64,000 bases of DNA from Peribacillus tepidiphilus (GTDB lineage: Bacteria > Bacillota > Bacilli > Bacillales > DSM-1321), in NCBI RefSeq assembly GCF_009466385.1, contig NZ_WIAQ01000002.1, positions 302,415-366,414 on the forward strand, given 5' to 3'. The notes under the pieces are model-generated. The model made no database searches and was not told where the DNA came from. It saw only the letters and a list, made by a program, of their open reading frames with translations. Of this stretch, positions 27,659-37,112 are shown piece by piece (the first letter of the stretch is position 1; every line of letters starts with the position of its first letter). The position numbers were made by a program, and so were the translations under genes.

Positions 27659-29132
27659 GCAAGACCAACCGTTAATTTTTGAACTTAGTACTCCTGGAAG
27701 AATCGGCTTCAGCCTTCCTGAATTGGACATAGAAGATATAGACTTATCGGAAATCCTCCCAAATGATTACATTCGTGAGGAGGAAGCGGATTTACCGGAA
27801 GTTTCAGAGCTGGATATTATGAGGCATTATACAGCTCTTTCAAAAAGAAACCATGGTGTTGATTCAGGCTTTTATCCACTTGGTTCTTGTACAATGAAGT
27901 ATAATCCGAAAATCAATGAAACTGTCGCTCGTTTTAATGGATTTGCCCATATTCATCCGTATCAGGATGAAAGCACAGTGCAGGGTGCATTGGAATTAAT
28001 GTATGATCTTCAAGAGCATTTGAAGGAAATTATTGGTATGGATGAAGTGACGCTTCAGCCTGCAGCAGGGGCTCACGGTGAGTGGACAGGTCTAATGATG
28101 ATCCGTGCGTTTCATGAAGCGAACGGTGACTTTAATAGAACTAAGGTAATCGTACCTGACTCCGCACACGGCACAAATCCTGCATCTGCCACTGTAGCCG
28201 GTCTTGAAACGGTAACGGTTAAGTCAAATGAAAATGGATTAGTAGATTTAGACGATTTAAGAAGAGTAGTCGGATCGGATACGGCAGCTCTTATGCTTAC
28301 TAACCCGAACACTTTAGGTTTATTTGAAGAAAATATTTTAGAAATGGCACAAATTGTGCATGAAGCGGGTGGAAAGCTATATTATGACGGAGCCAACCTA
28401 AATGCTGTTTTATCAAAAGCTCGACCAGGGGACATGGGATTTGATGTTGTGCATTTGAATCTTCACAAAACCTTTACCGGTCCTCATGGAGGAGGAGGTC
28501 CTGGTTCTGGTCCTGTAGGAGTAAAGGCAGACCTGATTCCGTTTCTTCCATCACCGGTTATCACAAAAGATGGTGACACTTTTACTTTGGATTACAATCG
28601 TCCGCAATCGATCGGGCGTGTAAAACCATTTTATGGGAACTTTGGTATTAACGTTCGTGCCTACACGTACATCCGCTCGATGGGTCCTGAAGGGTTAAAG
28701 GCCGTTACGGAATTCGCTGTGCTAAATGCAAATTATATGATGAGAAAGCTTGCGCCATATTATGATCTGCCATTCGACAGACATTGTAAGCACGAATTTG
28801 TTTTAAGTGGAAAGCGCCAGAAAAAGCTTGGTGTACGTACGCTCGATATTGCAAAGCGTCTCTTAGATTTCGGGTATCATCCACCTACTATCTATTTTCC
28901 TCTTAATGTGGAAGAATGTATCATGATCGAGCCGACGGAAACCGAATCAAAAGAAACATTGGATGCCTTTATAGATGCGATGATTCAAATTGCAAAGGAA
29001 GCAGAAGAACATCCTGAAATCGTTCAAGAGGCTCCTCACACGACGGTTATTAAACGTTTGGATGAAACGATGGCAGCAAGAAAGCCGATTCTTCGCTACG
29101 TAAAAGAAGAAACATTCGAATCAACAAAATAA
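27651..29132 (+). CDS. gcvPB: Glycine dehydrogenase (decarboxylating) subunit 2
   Basis: This 493-residue P-protein beta subunit carries the PLP-binding lysine in [18 protein letters not shown] (~residue 275) and the signature [18 protein letters not shown] near residue 70. ATG at 27651 is preferred because GGGGG lies six bases upstream; the ATG two codons earlier is too close. It overlaps the end of gcvPA by eight bases, consistent with coupled synthesis of a heterotetramer. Last gene of the operon. The GcvH gene is not in the window. Confidence 0.95.
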   Translation: MNKQDQPLIFELSTPGRIGFSLPELDIEDIDLSEILPNDYIREEEADLPEVSELDIMRHYTALSKRNHGVDSGFYPLGSCTMKYNPKINETVARFNGFAHIHPYQDESTVQGALELMYDLQEHLKEIIGMDEVTLQPAAGAHGEWTGLMMIRAFHEANGDFNRTKVIVPDSAHGTNPASATVAGLETVTVKSNENGLVDLDDLRRVVGSDTAALMLTNPNTLGLFEENILEMAQIVHEAGGKLYYDGANLNAVLSKARPGDMGFDVVHLNLHKTFTGPHGGGGPGSGPVGVKADLIPFLPSPVITKDGDTFTLDYNRPQSIGRVKPFYGNFGINVRAYTYIRSMGPEGLKAVTEFAVLNANYMMRKLAPYYDLPFDRHCKHEFVLSGKRQKKLGVRTLDIAKRLLDFGYHPPTIYFPLNVEECIMIEPTETESKETLDAFIDAMIQIAKEAEEHPEIVQEAPHTTVIKRLDETMAARKPILRYVKEETFESTK

Positions 29133-29133
29133 T

Positions 29134-29188
29134 AAAAAAGCATATGCATGACGGGAATTCAAAATTCCTGTAGGCATATGCTTTTTTA
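29134..29188 (+). terminator. Terminator of the gcv operon
   Basis: AAAAAAGCATATGC pairs perfectly with GCATATGCTTTTTT, with a smaller inner hairpin (GGGAATT/AATTCC) in the loop. Confidence 0.9.
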
Positions 29189-29259
29189 TTTGGGATTCGT
29201 TTTCTTTTTCCTTTATACATTTATCGTATATTTTTATAACGCTATGAAGAGATTCCTAA

Positions 29260-29634
29260 TTATTTCACCTTAATTTTTCCAGTCCATTGCTTAAAACCAC
29301 CTTTTAGATGGTAAAGCTGACGATAGCCTTTTCTGTGAAGCATCTGGGCTGCTCGTCCGCTTCGTATACCGCTTTGGCAGTAAAGATATACGGGTTTGTC
29401 AGGACGGATTTCTTTTAATCTCGATTTCAATTGTGAAAGTGGGATGTTTCTTGCACCTAAAATATGACCGGCATTATATTCATTTGGCTCCCTCACATCA
29501 ATGAGCTGAGCTTTTCGGTATCCTTCAATAAACTCTTCTTGAGTCAATGTTTTCACAACGCGGCGCTGCTGCCACCATGTGAATGCTGAATAAGCCAATA
29601 TTGCAAAAACGATCACCAAAAAGTAATAAAGCAC
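29260..29634 (-). CDS. yqhL: Membrane-anchored rhodanese-like protein
   Basis: This 124-residue protein has an N-terminal membrane helix (residues 2-20) and a single rhodanese domain with the active-site loop YCQSGIRSGRAA, whose cysteine would carry a persulfide (residue ~90). The LIDVREPNEYNAGHI segment is typical. It starts at GTG, with GGAGAGGAG upstream. It is divergent from lipM across 209 bases, as in B. subtilis. Its sulfur acceptor is unknown; nearness to lipM and gcv suggests, without proof, a link to sulfur supply for lipoyl groups. Confidence 0.92.
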   Translation of the reverse strand: MLYYFLVIVFAILAYSAFTWWQQRRVVKTLTQEEFIEGYRKAQLIDVREPNEYNAGHILGARNIPLSQLKSRLKEIRPDKPVYLYCQSGIRSGRAAQMLHRKGYRQLYHLKGGFKQWTGKIKVK

Positions 29635-29843
29635 AGTAGAATTCTCCTCTCCAAAAACAATACAAGCATTATTTATTATAGTATTCCTTCGTTATAATAT
29701 CAAAAAATTTTTTGTGTTTCTTTTGTATGAATGGTTGACATTTTTCTTACATTTTCTAGGTGCCTTTATTCTTTTTCTTTTTTAGTATTTTTGTTATTCT
29801 AAAAAAAGTGTAATCAAAAAGTTATTAAAGAAAGGATCTATAT

Positions 29844-30680
29844 ATGAAAAAAGAAACATGGGCATTTATCGATTCAGGTGATTGCTCACCATCTTTCAAC
29901 ATGGCGATGGACGAGCTGCTGATGATCTGGCATAGCGAAGGTCTTATTCCTCCTACGATCCGTTTTTATGGTTGGAATCCAGCCACCTTGTCGATTGGCT
30001 ATTTTCAAAAAGCTGAAAAAGAAATCAATTTAGAAGAAGTAAAAAAAAGAGGTCTTGGTTTTGTACGAAGAGCTACAGGCGGTAGAGCAGTATTACATGA
30101 ACATGAGCTTACGTACAGTGTAATTGTTTCTGAAGAACATCCGGATATGCCAAAAAATGTGACTGAAGCTTATCGCGTCATTTCAGAGGGTATTTTAAAA
30201 GGATTTCAAAATTTAGGTTTAGATGCATATTTTGCTGTACCGAAAACAGAAGAAGACAGGGCTGCATTAAAGGCTCCACGTTCTTCTGTCTGTTTTGATG
30301 CCCCTAGCTGGTACGAGCTTGTGGTAGAAGGACGGAAGGTTGCAGGAAGCGCCCAAACCCGACAAAAGGGAGTGATCCTTCAGCACGGATCGATCCTATT
30401 AGATCTAGATGAAGAAAAGTTGTTTAGTCTTTTTACATTCTCCAATGATCGGATAAAAGAAAGAATGATGCAAGCTTTTAAAAATAAAGCTGTAGCCATC
30501 AATGATGTTTCGAGTCGAACAATTCATCTGGACGAAGCAAAAATGGCTTTCAAGACAGGTTTTGAAGAGGGCTTAAACATCCAATTGGAGCCCTTTCAAT
30601 TGACAGATGCACAAATGGATGAAATAAAGCAACTTGCTGCCCAAAAATATGAAAGTGACGAATGGAATTTTATGCGCTAG
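29844..30680 (+). CDS. lipM: Octanoyl-[GcvH]:protein octanoyltransferase LipM
   Basis: This 278-residue enzyme moves octanoate from acyl carrier protein to GcvH, the first step of lipoyl assembly in Bacillus. The segment [18 protein letters not shown] is at residues ~73-90, the acyl-accepting cysteine is in [13 protein letters not shown] (~residue 151), and the catalytic lysine in [11 protein letters not shown] follows. AAAGGATC lies before the ATG. Its position after the gcv operon fits the need for lipoylated GcvH. Confidence 0.95.
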   Translation: MKKETWAFIDSGDCSPSFNMAMDELLMIWHSEGLIPPTIRFYGWNPATLSIGYFQKAEKEINLEEVKKRGLGFVRRATGGRAVLHEHELTYSVIVSEEHPDMPKNVTEAYRVISEGILKGFQNLGLDAYFAVPKTEEDRAALKAPRSSVCFDAPSWYELVVEGRKVAGSAQTRQKGVILQHGSILLDLDEEKLFSLFTFSNDRIKERMMQAFKNKAVAINDVSSRTIHLDEAKMAFKTGFEEGLNIQLEPFQLTDAQMDEIKQLAAQKYESDEWNFMR

Positions 30681-30742
30681 ATTTTGTTGGTAGAAAGTAA
30701 GTGAATAGCCGATAGTTACGATTATTCAAAATAAAAGTAAAC

Positions 30743-30779
30743 AAAAAGGGTGTCTGATTCACTGAGTCAGCCCCTTTTC
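30743..30779 (+). terminator. Terminator after lipM
   Basis: AAAAAGGG and CTGA arms pair with TCAG and CCCCTTTT, with small internal mismatches, followed by T-rich sequence. Confidence 0.65.
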
Positions 30780-30979
30780 TATAAAAAAATTTTTTTAACT
30801 TTTTTGATTGATTCTTCTTCAAGCCTTAAAAGAAAAGGACTTTTTCTAAAGCCAAAAAATGCAAGTCTGAAAATAGTCGATTATTGGCAATTAATCGAAA
30901 GAAATCAGTATTTATCTCCATTTTTCTCATTTATTCCACATATTTGCAGTTTGACAAAATCATATTTATTTTTACAAAA

Positions 30980-30995
30980 ACACAATATATAGTGT
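30980..30995. promoter_or_regulatory. NrdR box 1
   Basis: ACACAATATATAGTGT agrees with the 16-bp NrdR consensus (ACACTATATATAGTGT type) at all but one position. NrdR is the ATP-cone repressor of ribonucleotide reductase genes. Confidence 0.85.
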
Positions 30996-31012
30996 TTTCG
31001 AAAATAATTCTA

Positions 31013-31028
31013 ATACTATATATTGATT
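31013..31028. promoter_or_regulatory. NrdR box 2
   Basis: ATACTATATATTGATT matches the NrdR box core. It begins 33 bases after box 1, about three helical turns, the normal spacing of paired NrdR sites. Confidence 0.75.
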
Positions 31029-31135
31029 TTGAGGGTTTAGTGTGTTAAGTTAAGGGTACTTTGTTAAATGATGCTTCACACCAGGCACTACATATAGGTT
31101 TATTTAGGGGATTAGATATAAAGGAGAGGTATAAC

Positions 31136-33697
31136 ATGTCTGTTGCGTTTAAGCAAACAATGAAACTAAACATTGATAGGCTAAATAAGGATATTAAGTT
31201 GTTTCCACAGGTACATCCGATCACACCTGATATGAAGATTACTCATAAGGGTGTATCAAGACTCGTTATGATTGACAGGTATTCTTTTAAAGACACAGAG
31301 AAAATTACTTTAACGAATGGGGATTTTGTTGTCCTAACGATTAAAGAAGATCCGAAATTTCCTGCTCGTGGACTTGGATACATTGTTGAAATTGATTGGG
31401 AAAACAAAAAAGCTAAAGTTCTTGTCGAGGAAGAATATCGAGGCGTATTGGACAAGCAGGAAGAAGTGGAAACAGGGATTGTTAACCGATCCTTAGATGT
31501 CATTGAGAAACCGCTTGAAATTTTTTATGAACAAATCGCTAAACGGAACGCGACGGGTTTGGCTTCCGTTGAAAAGACGGAAGAAAAAAGGCAAGAATGG
31601 TTCCAAAAGTTCTATGAAGAACTTGTATCCATGAACTTTGTTCCGGCTGGTCGTGTATTATACGGTGCAGGTGCTGATACTGACGTAACGTATTTTAACT
31701 GTTATGTCATGCCGTTTGTGCAGGATTCTCGTGAAGGGATTTCAGAGCATAGAAAGCAGGTCATGGAAATTATGAGCCGTGGAGGCGGTGTTGGTACGAA
31801 CGGTTCTACATTAAGACCGCGTAATACACTTGCAAAGGGAGTAAACGGAAAATCCTCCGGTTCCGTATCGTGGCTAGATGATATCGCAAAGCTGACTCAT
31901 CTAGTTGAACAAGGGGGCTCAAGACGCGGTGCCCAAATGATCATGCTTGCCGACTGGCATCCAGATATTGTGGAGTTCATCATTTCAAAAATGCAAAATC
32001 CACGCATTCTTCGTTACCTTATAGAAAATACAAAAGACGAAAGCATCAAAAAGCATGCAACTGAAAAATTGAAATTTACTCCGCTGACGGAGCAGGAAAA
32101 AGCGATGTATCAAGGGATCATTAATTATAAAAACATTCCTGGACAAGGCGGATTCAACGATAAAATTATAAAAGAAGCAGAAGAAAAGCTGCGTACAGGT
32201 GGAAATTACAGTGTTCATAACCCTGAATTTTTAACAGGCGCAAATATTTCGGTTTGCTTGACGAAGGAATTCATGGAAGCTGTAGAAAATGACAGTGAGT
32301 ATGAACTTCGCTTCCCGGATGTTGAGAGCTATAATGCCGAAGAAATGAAACATTATAATGAAAACTGGCATAAAGTTGGGGATGTACGTGAATGGGAAAA
32401 ACAAGGAAACAGAGTTCGTGTTTATCGTAAAATTAAGGCTAGAGAGCTTTGGAACTTGATCAACATTTGTGCAACATATTCTGCAGAGCCTGGTATATTC
32501 TTTATTGACAATGCTAATGACATGACAAACGCCAAAGCATACGGACAGCAAGTGGTTGCGACCAACCCTTGTGGAGAGCAGCCGCTAGCACCTTATTCTG
32601 TTTGTAACTTGGCCGCGGTCAACTTAGCTCAGATGGCGGATAAAGAAACAAAAACAGTTAATTTTGAGAAGCTACGACGCACCGTTGAAGTGGGTGTGCG
32701 TATGCAAGATAACGTCATCGATGCGACACCGTACTTTTTAGAAGAGAATAAAAAGCAAGCCCTAGGGGAGCGCCGTGTAGGATTAGGCGTTATGGGGCTT
32801 CATGATTTGCTCATTTATTGTGAAACAGAGTACGGCAGTGAAGAAGGAAACAAGTTGGTTGACCAAGTTTTTGAAGTAATCGCTACTTCTGCCTATAAAG
32901 CTTCCATCGAATTGGCGAAGGAAAAGGGCAGCTTCCCATTCTTAGTAGGTGAAACAGAAGAAGAAACAGCTACACTTCGTGAACGATTTATTAATACAGG
33001 ATTTATGAAAAAAATGCCTGAGGATATTCGTGAAGATATTAAGAAATACGGAATCCGTAACTCACACCTATTAACAGTTGCACCAACAGGAAGTACAGGA
33101 ACGATGGTTGGTGTTTCAACAGGTTTAGAGCCTTACTTCTCCTTTACTTATTTCCGTAGCGGTCGCTTAGGGAAATTTATTGAAGTAAAAGCAGATATTG
33201 TTCAAGAATATTTAGATCGAAATCCGGATGCTGATCCAAATAATCTTCCGCATTGGTTCGTTTCTGCTATGGAATTATCACCAGAAGCCCATGCAGATGT
33301 ACAATGCATCATCCAACGCTGGATTGACAGCTCGATCAGTAAAACGGTGAATGCCCCTAAAGGGTATACGGTTGAACAGGTGGAAAAAGTGTACGAACGT
33401 CTTTACAAAGGCGGAGCAAAAGGTGGAACAGTTTATGTCGATGGTAGCCGTGACTCCCAAGTCTTAACTTTGAAAGCAGAAGAAAACAGCTTTGAAGATG
33501 ACATAGTAGAAACACAAACAACTGAGAAGAAAAAAGTTGTATTAGTAGATACGATTCATGAACTTCGCTCAACTAATGTAAAAATTGGTTCTGAAGTAGG
33601 TAACACTTGTCCAGTATGCCGGAAAGGTGAAGTAAAAGAAATCGGCGGCTGTAACACTTGTACAAACTGCGGCGCCCAATTAAAATGCGGATTGTAA
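31136..33697 (+). CDS. nrdJ: Vitamin B12-dependent (class II) ribonucleotide reductase
   Basis: This 853-residue adenosylcobalamin-dependent enzyme reduces ribonucleotides to deoxyribonucleotides without oxygen. Seen are the FNCYVMP cysteine (~residue 190), the GGGVGTNGSTLRPRN loop, the active-site ATNPCGEQPLAPYSVCNL segment (Cys and Glu catalytic), and LTVAPTGSTGTMVGVSTG. The C-terminal tail NTCPVCRKGE...CNTCTNCGAQLKCG holds paired cysteines of a zinc-ribbon/redox tail. ATG at 31136 follows AAGGAGAGG by six bases. No NrdA or NrdB genes are nearby. It is not found at this place in B. subtilis, so it is an accessory gene. Confidence 0.95.
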   Translation: MSVAFKQTMKLNIDRLNKDIKLFPQVHPITPDMKITHKGVSRLVMIDRYSFKDTEKITLTNGDFVVLTIKEDPKFPARGLGYIVEIDWENKKAKVLVEEEYRGVLDKQEEVETGIVNRSLDVIEKPLEIFYEQIAKRNATGLASVEKTEEKRQEWFQKFYEELVSMNFVPAGRVLYGAGADTDVTYFNCYVMPFVQDSREGISEHRKQVMEIMSRGGGVGTNGSTLRPRNTLAKGVNGKSSGSVSWLDDIAKLTHLVEQGGSRRGAQMIMLADWHPDIVEFIISKMQNPRILRYLIENTKDESIKKHATEKLKFTPLTEQEKAMYQGIINYKNIPGQGGFNDKIIKEAEEKLRTGGNYSVHNPEFLTGANISVCLTKEFMEAVENDSEYELRFPDVESYNAEEMKHYNENWHKVGDVREWEKQGNRVRVYRKIKARELWNLINICATYSAEPGIFFIDNANDMTNAKAYGQQVVATNPCGEQPLAPYSVCNLAAVNLAQMADKETKTVNFEKLRRTVEVGVRMQDNVIDATPYFLEENKKQALGERRVGLGVMGLHDLLIYCETEYGSEEGNKLVDQVFEVIATSAYKASIELAKEKGSFPFLVGETEEETATLRERFINTGFMKKMPEDIREDIKKYGIRNSHLLTVAPTGSTGTMVGVSTGLEPYFSFTYFRSGRLGKFIEVKADIVQEYLDRNPDADPNNLPHWFVSAMELSPEAHADVQCIIQRWIDSSISKTVNAPKGYTVEQVEKVYERLYKGGAKGGTVYVDGSRDSQVLTLKAEENSFEDDIVETQTTEKKKVVLVDTIHELRSTNVKIGSEVGNTCPVCRKGEVKEIGGCNTCTNCGAQLKCGL

Positions 33698-33724
33698 AGA
33701 CCTGGCCTAGCCAGGTCTTTTTTA
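33696..33724 (+). terminator. Terminator after nrdJ
   Basis: AAAGACCTGG pairs perfectly with CCAGGTCTTT around a five-base loop, followed by T; it overlaps the end of the stop codon. Confidence 0.92.
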
Positions 33725-33746
33725 AAGCTGTAGTGATTAATAAACA

Positions 33747-33753
33747 CATACTA
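33747..33753 (+). promoter_or_regulatory. Candidate sigma-G -10 element for splB
   Basis: CATACTA is the exact sigma-G -10 consensus, 111 bases before the splB start. No good -35 (TGMATA) is found 17-18 bases upstream, so the call is tentative. B. subtilis spl is a sigma-G gene. Confidence 0.3.
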
Positions 33754-33864
33754 TTCTACTCGTTGAATTTTTACTAAAGTTGATTTCCAGATATTTTTTT
33801 CATGGTAAATCACAAGTTTTGGAATACTAAACAAGAGCAAATAACTGATAGAATGGTGATCATT

Positions 33865-34890
33865 ATGGAGCCTTTTATTCCACAATTGGTATATATTGAG
33901 CCGAGAGCTCTTGAATATCCACTCGGTCGTGAGTTAAAGAAAAAGTTTGAGGATATGAATATTGAGATAAGGGAAACAACTTCTCATAATCAAATTCGAG
34001 GGCTGCCGGGTGAGACTGATTTACAGAAATATCGTATAGCTAAATCAACACTTGTTGTAGGTGTGCGACGTACCCTTAAATTCGATACGTCTAAGCCATC
34101 TGCTGAATATGCAATCCCACTCGCTACAGGCTGTATGGGGCATTGTCATTATTGCTATTTGCAGACGACCTTGGGGAGTAAGCCCTATATTAGAACTTAC
34201 GTAAACGTAGATGAGATTTTTGATCAAGCTCAAAAATACATGGATGAAAGGAAGCCGGAAATTACAAGGTTTGAAGCGGCCTGTACGTCTGATATTGTAG
34301 GAATCGATCATTTAACCCACTCATTAAAGAAAGCCATTGAATTTTTTGGGAATAGTGAGTATGGGAGACTTCGCTTCGTAACGAAATTTCATCATGTCGA
34401 TCATCTATTGGACGCTAAACATAATGGGAAAACAAGATTTAGGTTCAGTGTGAATTCCCGCTATGTCATAAAAAATTTCGAGCCTGGTACTTCCTCTTTT
34501 GATGAAAGGCTGGAAGCAGCAAGAAAGGTGGCGAATGCTGGCTATCCGTTAGGTTTTATTGTGGCTCCGATCTATATGCATGAGGAATGGAAAGAGGGAT
34601 ATTTTGAACTTTTTGAGCGCCTTGAAGAAGCACTAAAGGGCATGGACTTGCCTCATTTGTCATTTGAATTGATTCAGCATCGATTTACTGCTCCGGCAAA
34701 GAAAGTCATCCAGAAGCATTACCCAAAAACAAAGCTCGAACTAGATGAGTCGAAACGGAAGTACAAATGGGGAAAATATGGAATCGGAAAATATGTATAT
34801 AAAGATGAAGAGGCTAATGAGTTGGAACAAACGATTCGTGGATACATTGGACATTTTTTTCCAAGCGCAGAAATTCAATATTTCACATGA
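33865..34890 (+). CDS. splB: Spore photoproduct lyase
   Basis: This 341-residue radical SAM enzyme reverses the spore photoproduct (5-thyminyl-5,6-dihydrothymine) in germinating spores. The iron-sulfur motif is CMGHCHYC (Cx3Cx2C) at residues ~90-97, followed by YLQTT; the hydrogen-donor cysteine is in FEAACTSDIVG (~residue 140). The C-terminus IQYFT is conserved. ATG at 33865 follows GGTGAT and gives the B. subtilis length (342); the longer frame has no site. splA is absent. In B. subtilis splB is elsewhere, so this is a rearranged position. Confidence 0.95.
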   Translation: MEPFIPQLVYIEPRALEYPLGRELKKKFEDMNIEIRETTSHNQIRGLPGETDLQKYRIAKSTLVVGVRRTLKFDTSKPSAEYAIPLATGCMGHCHYCYLQTTLGSKPYIRTYVNVDEIFDQAQKYMDERKPEITRFEAACTSDIVGIDHLTHSLKKAIEFFGNSEYGRLRFVTKFHHVDHLLDAKHNGKTRFRFSVNSRYVIKNFEPGTSSFDERLEAARKVANAGYPLGFIVAPIYMHEEWKEGYFELFERLEEALKGMDLPHLSFELIQHRFTAPAKKVIQKHYPKTKLELDESKRKYKWGKYGIGKYVYKDEEANELEQTIRGYIGHFFPSAEIQYFT

Positions 34891-34893
34891 TAA

Positions 34894-34938
34894 CCGGTTA
34901 ACCTGCTAGTCATTTGACGGATGGTTAACCCTTTTTAT
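34894..34938 (+). terminator. Terminator after splB
   Basis: Two copies of GGTTAACC, itself palindromic, are separated by 19 bases and can pair; the second is followed by CTTTTTATT. Confidence 0.7.
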
Positions 34939-34950
34939 TGTTAGACTGCG

Positions 34951-35572
34951 AGTGTCCGAATACGAAGGTTATTCGGACAGGACAAGTAGCAAATCGCCTA
35001 AGGGTGTCCGAATACGAAGGTTATTCGGACAGGACATGTAGGAAATTGTCTAAGGGTGTCCGAATACGAAGGTTATTCGGACAGGACAAGTAGCAAATCG
35101 CCTAAGGGTGTCCGAATACGAAGGTTATTCGGACAGGACATGTAGGAAATTGCCTAAGGGTGTCCGAATACGAAGGTTATTCGGACAGGACAAGTAGCAA
35201 ATCGCCTGAGGGTGTCCGAATACGAAGGTTATTCGGACAGGACATGTAGCAAATCGCCTGAGGGGGTCCGAATACGGTGGTTATTCGGACAGGACATGTA
35301 GGAAATTGCCTAAGGGTGTCCGAATACGAAGGTTATTCGGACAGGACAAGTAGCAAATCGCCTTGGGGTGTCCGAATAAAAGGGGTATTCGGACAGGACT
35401 TGCAAAAAATAACCTGCAGGTGTCCGAATACGAAGGCTATTCGGACAGGACAAGTAGCAAATCGCCTAAGGGGGTCCGAATACGAAGGTTATTTGGACAG
35501 GACAAGTAGCAAATCGCCTAAGGGGGTCCGAATACGAAGGTTATTCGGACAGGACAAGTAGCAAATCGCCTA
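34951..35572. repeat. 12-copy tandem array of a 52-bp unit with an internal hairpin
   Basis: The unit beginning GTCCGAATA recurs exactly every 52 bases from 34954 to 35526, twelve times. Each unit has the inverted repeat TGTCCGAATA/TATTCGGACA around a seven-base loop (usually CGAAGGT), so each can form a 10-bp hairpin. The ~25-base linkers exist in two main forms, one with AAGTAGCAAATCGCC and one with ATGTAGGAAATTGCC, which alternate in the first copies to give a 104-bp superperiod. The ninth unit is the most diverged, with loop AAAAGGG-like and a different linker. The linkers are not unique, so it is not CRISPR. It lies in the non-coding gap between splB and yqhO. Confidence 0.97.
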
Positions 35573-35714
35573 TAAAGGAAAGACTTTCATATGTAAAAAT
35601 CCTCATGCCGATTAAACAACTCAGGTAAAGAACAACAGCCATTAATAATAGTAATAAAAACCTTCCTTCACGATTAAATATGTAAAAGATACCGGAAAAT
35701 AGGGGAGGGCTTTC

Positions 35715-36596
35715 ATGTTAATAGATGGCGTTTTTTCCGGAGGAGGCATCAAAGGTTTTGCGCTGATTGGAGCATATCAAGTGTTAGAGGAGAATGGTTT
35801 TTCCTTCAAGAGAACAGCAGGAACAAGCGCAGGTTCACTTATCGCAGCATTTATTTCAGCAGGATACACCAGTAAAGAAATCGAAAAAATCATGAATGAA
35901 GTAGATATAGAAGCATTTTTAGATTCACGATCTGTATTCAAGCTACCAATTATCAAATGGCTTATGCTGTATTGGAAGATGGGATTATTTAAAGGTGATT
36001 TTTTTGAGTTTTGGATAGCAAGTAAGCTTGCTGAAAAAGGAATAACAACATTCGGTGATTTACCAAAAGATGCTCTTCGAGTAGTTGCATCCGATATTAC
36101 CAACGGTAAGCTCGTGGTTCTACCAGATGATTTGGAAAAGTACGGGCTGGATGCAAAATCGTTCTCCATAGCAAAAGCAGTCCGGATGAGCTGCAGTATT
36201 CCATACTTTTTTGAACCAGTAAAAGTAAGAATGCATAAACATACAAATCTGATTGTTGATGGAGGAGTATTAAGTAATTTTCCAATGTGGCTTTTTGATC
36301 AAGAGAACGTAAAAAAGGTTAGGCCGGTTATTGGAATTAAACTCAGTGCTGAAGACGATTTGCGGCCAAAAAAGGAAGTAGACAATGCAATTGAAATGTT
36401 TGCGGCACTGTTTGAAACGATGAAGGATGCCCATGATTCAAGATATATTTCCAGAAAGCATGAAAGAAATATTGTTTTTATACCAATGAACGGTGTATTA
36501 GCAACAGAGTTTCAGCTGACTGATGAAAAAAAGAAGCTGCTTATAGACAGAGGGCGAAAGAGTACCCAAGCCTTTCTAAGAAGATGGACGTACTGA
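35715..36596 (+). CDS. yqhO: Patatin-like phospholipase
   Basis: This 293-residue patatin/NTE-family lipid acyl hydrolase has the oxyanion loop SGGGIKGFA at residues 8-16, the nucleophile serine in GTSAG (~residue 41), and the catalytic aspartate in VDGGVLSNFP (~residue 181). It has no signal peptide and probably acts at the inner face of the membrane. AGGGGAGGG precedes the ATG. B. subtilis YqhO is the positional match, before yqhP and yqhQ. Confidence 0.93.
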   Translation: MLIDGVFSGGGIKGFALIGAYQVLEENGFSFKRTAGTSAGSLIAAFISAGYTSKEIEKIMNEVDIEAFLDSRSVFKLPIIKWLMLYWKMGLFKGDFFEFWIASKLAEKGITTFGDLPKDALRVVASDITNGKLVVLPDDLEKYGLDAKSFSIAKAVRMSCSIPYFFEPVKVRMHKHTNLIVDGGVLSNFPMWLFDQENVKKVRPVIGIKLSAEDDLRPKKEVDNAIEMFAALFETMKDAHDSRYISRKHERNIVFIPMNGVLATEFQLTDEKKKLLIDRGRKSTQAFLRRWTY

Positions 36597-36626
36597 TCAA
36601 GAGCTTTTTATTAAAGGGGGAAAACA

Positions 36627-36661
36627 TAAAAAATCGGACTTAGTTTTAAGCCCGATTTTTC
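36627..36661. terminator. Bidirectional terminator between yqhO and yqhP
   Basis: AAAAAATCGG-A-CTTA pairs with TAAG-C-CCGATTTTT; it lies between converging genes and overlaps the end of yqhP. Confidence 0.85.
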
Positions 36662-37023
36662 TTTTTGCCTTTTTTTCCTTCAATTACCTTTAAATGAATA
36701 TCCGAATTTTTTCGGTTTTTACTTTTTTTTACATTTTGAGCTACAGAAAAGCTTGCCACTTTATCTCCTGAGGCCTTGGATTGATTACGCTGCTTGAACC
36801 GTTTCTTCGATTCTTTTGCAGCCTTTACATAAGCTCTTTGATCTCTTTTTCCTGGTTGATTCTTTGTTAATCGTTTGAATGCAAAAAAGATAATTCCCGC
36901 TACAGCAGCAAAGATCAGTAAGTTCCTAAGAACTCCGACGGGGTCGGCAAACAATCTACTAACCATACCAATAACACCCAATATTACAATGCCATAAAAG
37001 ATATATGAAAATGAACGATTCAA
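36646..37023 (-). CDS. yqhP: YqhP family membrane protein
   Basis: This ~125-residue protein has two N-terminal membrane helices (residues ~5-25 and 31-50) and a long, very basic C-terminal tail rich in lysine, arginine and asparagine, probably cytosolic. This fits the YqhP family beside yqhQ. AAGGAGG lies eight bases before a TTG at 37023; a TTG one codon earlier is also possible, while the GTG at 37032 overlaps the site. Function is unknown. Confidence 0.8.
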   Translation of the reverse strand: MNRSFSYIFYGIVILGVIGMVSRLFADPVGVLRNLLIFAAVAGIIFFAFKRLTKNQPGKRDQRAYVKAAKESKKRFKQRNQSKASGDKVASFSVAQNVKKSKNRKNSDIHLKVIEGKKGKKKNRA

Positions 37024-37112
37024 CAAAGCCACCTCCTTAAAAGCATCCTGAGCATTTTATTGTAATTGTAAACAAAATGAGAGCTTTTCATACTTTGGAA
37101 GGTCTCTATTTT

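Larger units (their letters stand above)
30681..31135. other. lipM-nrdJ intergenic region
   Basis: No gene is seen. It carries a terminator for lipM (30743-30779) and two NrdR boxes (30980-30995 and 31013-31028) in the nrdJ promoter region. The longer in-frame extension of nrdJ from 31061 has no ribosome binding site. Confidence 0.7.

Noticed and set aside
35277..35561. 94-codon frame inside the tandem repeats
   Set aside because: It is just the 52-bp repeat read through three frames; it has no ribosome binding site.
34951..35572. CRISPR array
   Set aside because: Intervals between palindromes are themselves repeated, not unique spacers, and no cas genes are near.
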